Of a stretch of DNA of 9,438 bases, positions 6,274-9,438 are shown in pieces. The DNA comes from Deltaproteobacteria bacterium. Its GTDB lineage: Bacteria > Desulfobacterota > Desulfobulbia > Desulfobulbales > Desulfocapsaceae. The position numbers and the translations under genes were made by a program. The stretch is from the NCBI GenBank assembly GCA_021779275.1, contig JAJYAX010000034.1, positions 1 through 9,438 of the forward strand, read 5' to 3'. The notes beneath the pieces were generated by a model. The model did not search any database and was not told the DNA's origin. It was given only the letters and a program-made list of their open reading frames with translations. Every line of letters begins with the position of its first letter. Within the stretch, counting starts at the first letter, position 1.

Positions 6274-7307
6274 TCCTCGCCCCCCAACTCACGTTCGATC
6301 TGTTCGATGCTGGGCAGGCTGGTCCGCAACTCTTCCGGGAGGGCTTCCACCAGCTGGTATTCGGCAATGCCGATGGGTTTGCTGCTGTCACGCAGGGCAT
6401 ATTCCGCCACCACCTTGTTTTTGCTTTTGCACAGCAGCAAGCCAATGGTGGGGGCGTCCTGCCCCTGTTTAACCTGGGCATCCACCGCAGTGAGGTAGAA
6501 ACTGAGCTGTCCCAGATGCTCGGGCTTGAAAATGCCGGCCTTCAGTTCGATGACGACATAACAACGCAGTTTGAGGTGATAGAACAGGAGGTCGATAAAA
6601 AAATCGTCGCCACCGACCTCGAGATGCACCTGACGGCCTACAAAGGCAAAACCGGCTCCAAGTTCAAGTAAGAACTGGGTAATATGCTGCACAAGCGCTG
6701 TTTCGATCTCCCGTTCCTGCGCCTCTTGTCCCAGTCCGAGAAAGTCCAGGCGATAGGGGTCCTTGAGTGATTCCCGGGCGAGGTCCGATTGAGGTCTGGG
6801 CAATTGGGCTGCGAAGTTGGTGAGCGCCGTCCCGCTCCGCCGTTGCAATCCGCTTTCAATCTGGATGACCAACACATTGCGCGACCAGTTGTTCTCGATG
6901 GCCTTTGCAGCATACCAGCGGCGCTCAGCTTCGGTTTTGAGCTTATCGAGCAAAGCAAGGTGATGGTACCACGGCAATTGTGCAAGTACCCCCTGCACAA
7001 ATTCGGACTCGGGCCAGGCTTCGGCAAAGGCCCGCATGTATTTGAGATTGCGGGATGAAAATCCTTTCATCTCCGGGAAATCCGTATGCAGGTCATGCGC
7101 CAGCCGGTCGATGACCTTGGCGCCCCAGCCCTGCTCAGCCTGCCGGATGAGAATATCCCGCCCGATCTGCCAGTAGAGGAGGACCAGTTCACGGTTGACC
7201 GAAAACGTGGCCCGCTGCTGGGCGGTATGAATGCGTGCCTTCAGTTCGGCCAGCCAGCCGCCATAGCCTTCCGGTTCCGGTGTAAGTGCAATGGCTTGAT
7301 CGCTCAT
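6270..7307 (-). CDS. DUF1016 (YhcG-like) PD-(D/E)XK nuclease
   Basis: A 345-residue protein of the DUF1016/YhcG family, often encoded inside type I restriction loci. The N-terminal DUF1016 domain shows NRELVLLYWQIGRDIL (38-53), GWGAKVIDRLAHDL (60-73) and FSSRNLKYMRAFAEAWP (83-99), followed by LPWYHH (111-116), which is typical of the family. The C-terminal half is a PD-(D/E)XK nuclease fold: FFIDLLFYH with D239, VVIELKAG with E254 and K256, and LGQLSFY with Q267, so the catalytic set appears complete. The start ATG overlaps the hsdM stop (ATGA at 7307-7304), with GGAGG just upstream inside hsdM, and its stop overlaps the hsdS start. It is therefore translationally coupled within the operon. 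Biochemical function is not settled; a nuclease acting in defence with the restriction system is inferred from fold and context. Confidence 0.9.
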   Translation of the reverse strand: MSDQAIALTPEPEGYGGWLAELKARIHTAQQRATFSVNRELVLLYWQIGRDILIRQAEQGWGAKVIDRLAHDLHTDFPEMKGFSSRNLKYMRAFAEAWPESEFVQGVLAQLPWYHHLALLDKLKTEAERRWYAAKAIENNWSRNVLVIQIESGLQRRSGTALTNFAAQLPRPQSDLARESLKDPYRLDFLGLGQEAQEREIETALVQHITQFLLELGAGFAFVGRQVHLEVGGDDFFIDLLFYHLKLRCYVVIELKAGIFKPEHLGQLSFYLTAVDAQVKQGQDAPTIGLLLCKSKNKVVAEYALRDSSKPIGIAEYQLVEALPEELRTSLPSIEQIERELGGEE

Positions 7308-8770
7308 CCCTTACCTCCCAAGGCCGCCATAAGCTCCAGCTTGAGTGCAGCCTGTGCCGCTTCGAGCTGGCGAACAATCTCCTGATACTCGGCCATCAAC
7401 TCTGCCGGATCACGGTGATTGACGATCTCCTCATGGGGGTTTTTGCAGTCCAGGTTGTAGTTGCGCTCGACCAGTTCTCCGGCCGAGATCTTCCAGGCAT
7501 GTTCGCCGGTCTTGCGGTCCTGGCGCTCCCGGCCTCCCCACCAGGCCTTTTCCCGGTCGAACTCGGCTATGGTCAGCGGCTTGGAGCGGGAGTAGGATTT
7601 ATAGCCTGCCGGATAGGGATGCTGGAAAAACCAGATATCCCCGGTCGGCCCGCCTTTTTCGAAGAAGAGGATATTAGTGGCGATGCCGGTATAGGGACTG
7701 AAAACCCCTTTGGGCAGACGGACGATGGTATGCAGGTTGAACTCCTCCAGCAGTTCGCGTTTCAGCGTGGTCTTGACGCCTTCGCCGAACAGGAAACCAT
7801 CGGGGAGGACGACCGCCGCCCTGCCGGTATCCTGTTTCAGCAGGTGCATGATCAGCGCCATGAAGAGGTCGGCCGTCTCGCGGGTCTGGTATTTTTTCAG
7901 GAAGTTCGACTCAATGCCGTCCTCCTCCATCCCGCCGAACGGCGGGTTGGTGACAACGATGTCCACCCGATCCTTCGGGGTATAGCTCTGCAGCTGTCTG
8001 GCCAGGGTGTTGTCATGGCGAATATTGGTGGGCACGTCAATGCCGTGCAGCATCATATTGGTAATGGCCAGCATATGCGGCAGGGGTTTTTTCTCCACCC
8101 CATGGATGCCCGCCTGCAGGGTTTGGCGGTCGTCGGGATTCTTCTCCTGCCTCTTCAGATGCTCGATGGCGCAGGTCAGAAAGCCGCCGGTGCCGCAGGC
8201 CGGATCAAGAAGGGTCTCGCCCAGTTGCGGGTCAAGGATATCCACCATGAACTGGGTGACGGCGCGGGGTGTATAATATTCACCGGCATTGCCTGCCGAT
8301 TGCAGGTCGGCCAGGATCTTCTCATAGATATCGTTGAAGAGGTGGCGGTTGCTCTGTTTATTAAAATCGACATCCGCCTCGATGGTGTTGATCACCTGTC
8401 TGAGCAGGGTGCCGGACTTCATATAGTTATAGGCATCCTCGAACACCGAACCAACCACCTTGCCCCGGGGCGATACGCCGGCGGCGGTGGCCAGCCTTTT
8501 CAGGGCTGGGAACAGGTCGTTGTTGACGAAGTCTATCAACTCCTCACCGGTCATGCCCTCGGGGTTCCTGGCCCAGCCGGACCAGCGGAAACGGCCCTGC
8601 AGGGGGGATTTATAACCGGTAATGGTGAGGGACCATTCCTGTTCCATATCGTCGAAGATCTTCAGGAAAATCAGCCAGACCATCTGGCTGATGCGCTGGG
8701 CGTCGCCATCGACGCCGACATCCTTGCGCATGATGTCCTGGATTGTCTTGATCAAGCTTACTATTGACAT
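7304..8770 (-). CDS. hsdM: Type I restriction-modification methyltransferase HsdM
   Basis: A 488-residue N6-adenine DNA methyltransferase subunit. With HsdS it methylates the host target, and with HsdR added it forms the restriction complex. The N-terminal helical domain (about 1-150) starts MSIVSLIKTIQDIMRKD. The catalytic domain shows GEYYTPRAV (163-171), the S-adenosylmethionine-binding LDPACGTGGF (188-197) and the catalytic NPPF (275-278) within DIVVTNPPFGG. Length and motif order are normal for the family and there is no break in frame, so the protein should be active if it has a working HsdS. It begins 24 bases after the hsdR stop with no strong ribosome site. A weak promoter (TTGGAA at 8816-8821, 18-base spacer, TAACAT at 8792-8797, minus strand) lies over the hsdR end and could allow expression without hsdR. 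The start at ATG 8770 fits the family N-terminus. Confidence 0.95.
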   Translation of the reverse strand: MSIVSLIKTIQDIMRKDVGVDGDAQRISQMVWLIFLKIFDDMEQEWSLTITGYKSPLQGRFRWSGWARNPEGMTGEELIDFVNNDLFPALKRLATAAGVSPRGKVVGSVFEDAYNYMKSGTLLRQVINTIEADVDFNKQSNRHLFNDIYEKILADLQSAGNAGEYYTPRAVTQFMVDILDPQLGETLLDPACGTGGFLTCAIEHLKRQEKNPDDRQTLQAGIHGVEKKPLPHMLAITNMMLHGIDVPTNIRHDNTLARQLQSYTPKDRVDIVVTNPPFGGMEEDGIESNFLKKYQTRETADLFMALIMHLLKQDTGRAAVVLPDGFLFGEGVKTTLKRELLEEFNLHTIVRLPKGVFSPYTGIATNILFFEKGGPTGDIWFFQHPYPAGYKSYSRSKPLTIAEFDREKAWWGGRERQDRKTGEHAWKISAGELVERNYNLDCKNPHEEIVNHRDPAELMAEYQEIVRQLEAAQAALKLELMAALGGKG

Positions 8771-8794
8771 TGATTGTACTCGATTATGTGTATG

Positions 8795-9438
8795 TTACGC
8801 GCAATACAGCGCCTGTTCCAATTCGCTCACGGCCTGCTGGTACTTCTCCAGACCGCCAAATGAGCGGATAATTTCAACGGGTGTGCCGAATCCGGTAAAG
8901 GGGAGGACGGTGAGGATCCGGGTCTTTTCGATATTCACGACCCCGTCATCGGCGTATTTTTCCAACAGGGCCTCAAGAACGCTTCTGGCTCGATCTCCGT
9001 ACATATTGAAATAGTTGCGTTTTCTGACCTATTCCGCCCGCTCCTTGCGGGTAAGCGGCGGCATGCCCCAGGCCACATGACAGATCAGGTCGAAGGGGTC
9101 GTACTCCCGGCCTATCTCCTCGGCCAGGGCCTCGAGGAAGATTCCTCGTTCCTCCAGCTCTTCGATGATCGCCTGTTTTTTCCGGGCATCGCTCCAGTGT
9201 CTGAGAAAATCATCCAATGAGGAGAATTCCTTTGCCAGGGTCCTGCGGGTATAGTCCTTAAGCGATTCGGTTATCAGCCTGCCGTCCGCGTCGAAATACT
9301 GCACCCGTTCGGCCATGACCCTGACCTCGACATCGGCCACCACATAGCGCCGCACGCCTGCAGCTTTTTCTCCCTCATCAATTTCGGCGGCCTCGATCCA
9401 TGGGCCTTCGGCCTCCGAATCCGGGTATAGAACGCCAT
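8795..9438 (-). pseudogene. hsdR: Type I restriction subunit HsdR, C-terminal part, in-frame amber stop
   Basis: The 3' end of an hsdR gene whose start lies beyond the right edge. The visible part corresponds to the C-terminal region of EcoEI-type R subunits, which contacts the methyltransferase; the nuclease and helicase domains would be outside the window. The frame is open from 9438 and reads [20 protein letters not shown], then [13 protein letters not shown] and [14 protein letters not shown], then PLTRKERAE. It meets a TAG at 9029-9031, and the same frame continues immediately with VRKRNYFNMYGDRARSVLEA to a stop at 8795. The two parts join without any shift and together give the expected end of the family, so a single base change (for example from AAG, CAG or GAG) probably created the stop. 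The truncated product would lack about 77 residues. A sequencing error or suppression of the stop are the alternatives. Confidence 0.85.

Noticed and set aside
7286..8767. A 493-codon open frame on the + strand opposite hsdM
   Set aside because: It mirrors hsdM almost exactly, has no recognisable domain, and hsdM on the other strand has all family motifs. The long antisense frame follows from codon composition.
8795..9004. An independent 69-residue gene starting at the ATG at 9004
   Set aside because: The frame continues without a break upstream to the amber codon and into hsdR, and the sequence matches the R-subunit C-terminus, so it is the tail of that gene.
1..9438. CRISPR arrays, tRNA genes, insertion sequences, attachment sites
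   Set aside because: No regularly spaced repeats, tRNA-like folds, transposase genes or long terminal repeats were found by reading both strands; short or divergent examples could be missed without a search.

Overview
The window reads as accessory chromosomal DNA from a Gram-negative, probably anaerobic bacterium. A cobalamin riboswitch, a secreted CbiK-type cobaltochelatase (a periplasmic form known from Desulfovibrio), an outer-membrane barrel protein and sugar transferases of the lipopolysaccharide type together suggest a sulfate reducer or relative in the Desulfobacterota. That assignment is inference from gene content. No rRNA or other phylogenetic marker is present.

Left part (1-1706): two convergent sugar-transferase genes, probably from a surface-polysaccharide locus. 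The first (33-797, +) has an LDLD (DxD-like) motif and is hard to assign to a family. The second (861-1706, -) is a clear family 25 (LPS-type) glycosyltransferase. It carries a run of eight G inside its coding sequence, which makes it a candidate for phase variation.

Middle part (1707-5332): a B12/corrinoid module on the + strand. A promoter with a perfect TTGACA box leads into a cobalamin riboswitch, then an intrinsic terminator, then cbiK for a cobaltochelatase with a signal peptide. Next come a periplasmic binding protein of the BtuF/FepB fold and, after an AT-rich gap with its own possible promoter, an outer-membrane beta-barrel protein of the Phenol_MetA_deg type. All three products are predicted to be exported, and there is no permease or ATPase gene in the window. 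An 8-base segment of the riboswitch core is perfectly complementary to the 5' arm of the terminator, which gives a simple ligand-controlled antitermination model.

Right part (5439-9438): a type I restriction-modification operon on the - strand, in the order hsdR, hsdM, a DUF1016 (YhcG-like) PD-(D/E)XK nuclease gene, hsdS. hsdM and the DUF1016 gene are intact and overlap by ATGA. hsdR has an in-frame amber stop near its 3' end and continues past the right edge of the window. hsdS is frameshifted near its 5' end and has only one target-recognition domain. As written, the classical restriction and specificity subunits are damaged, while the methyltransferase and the accessory nuclease remain open. 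No tRNA, rRNA, CRISPR array, insertion sequence or prophage gene was seen.
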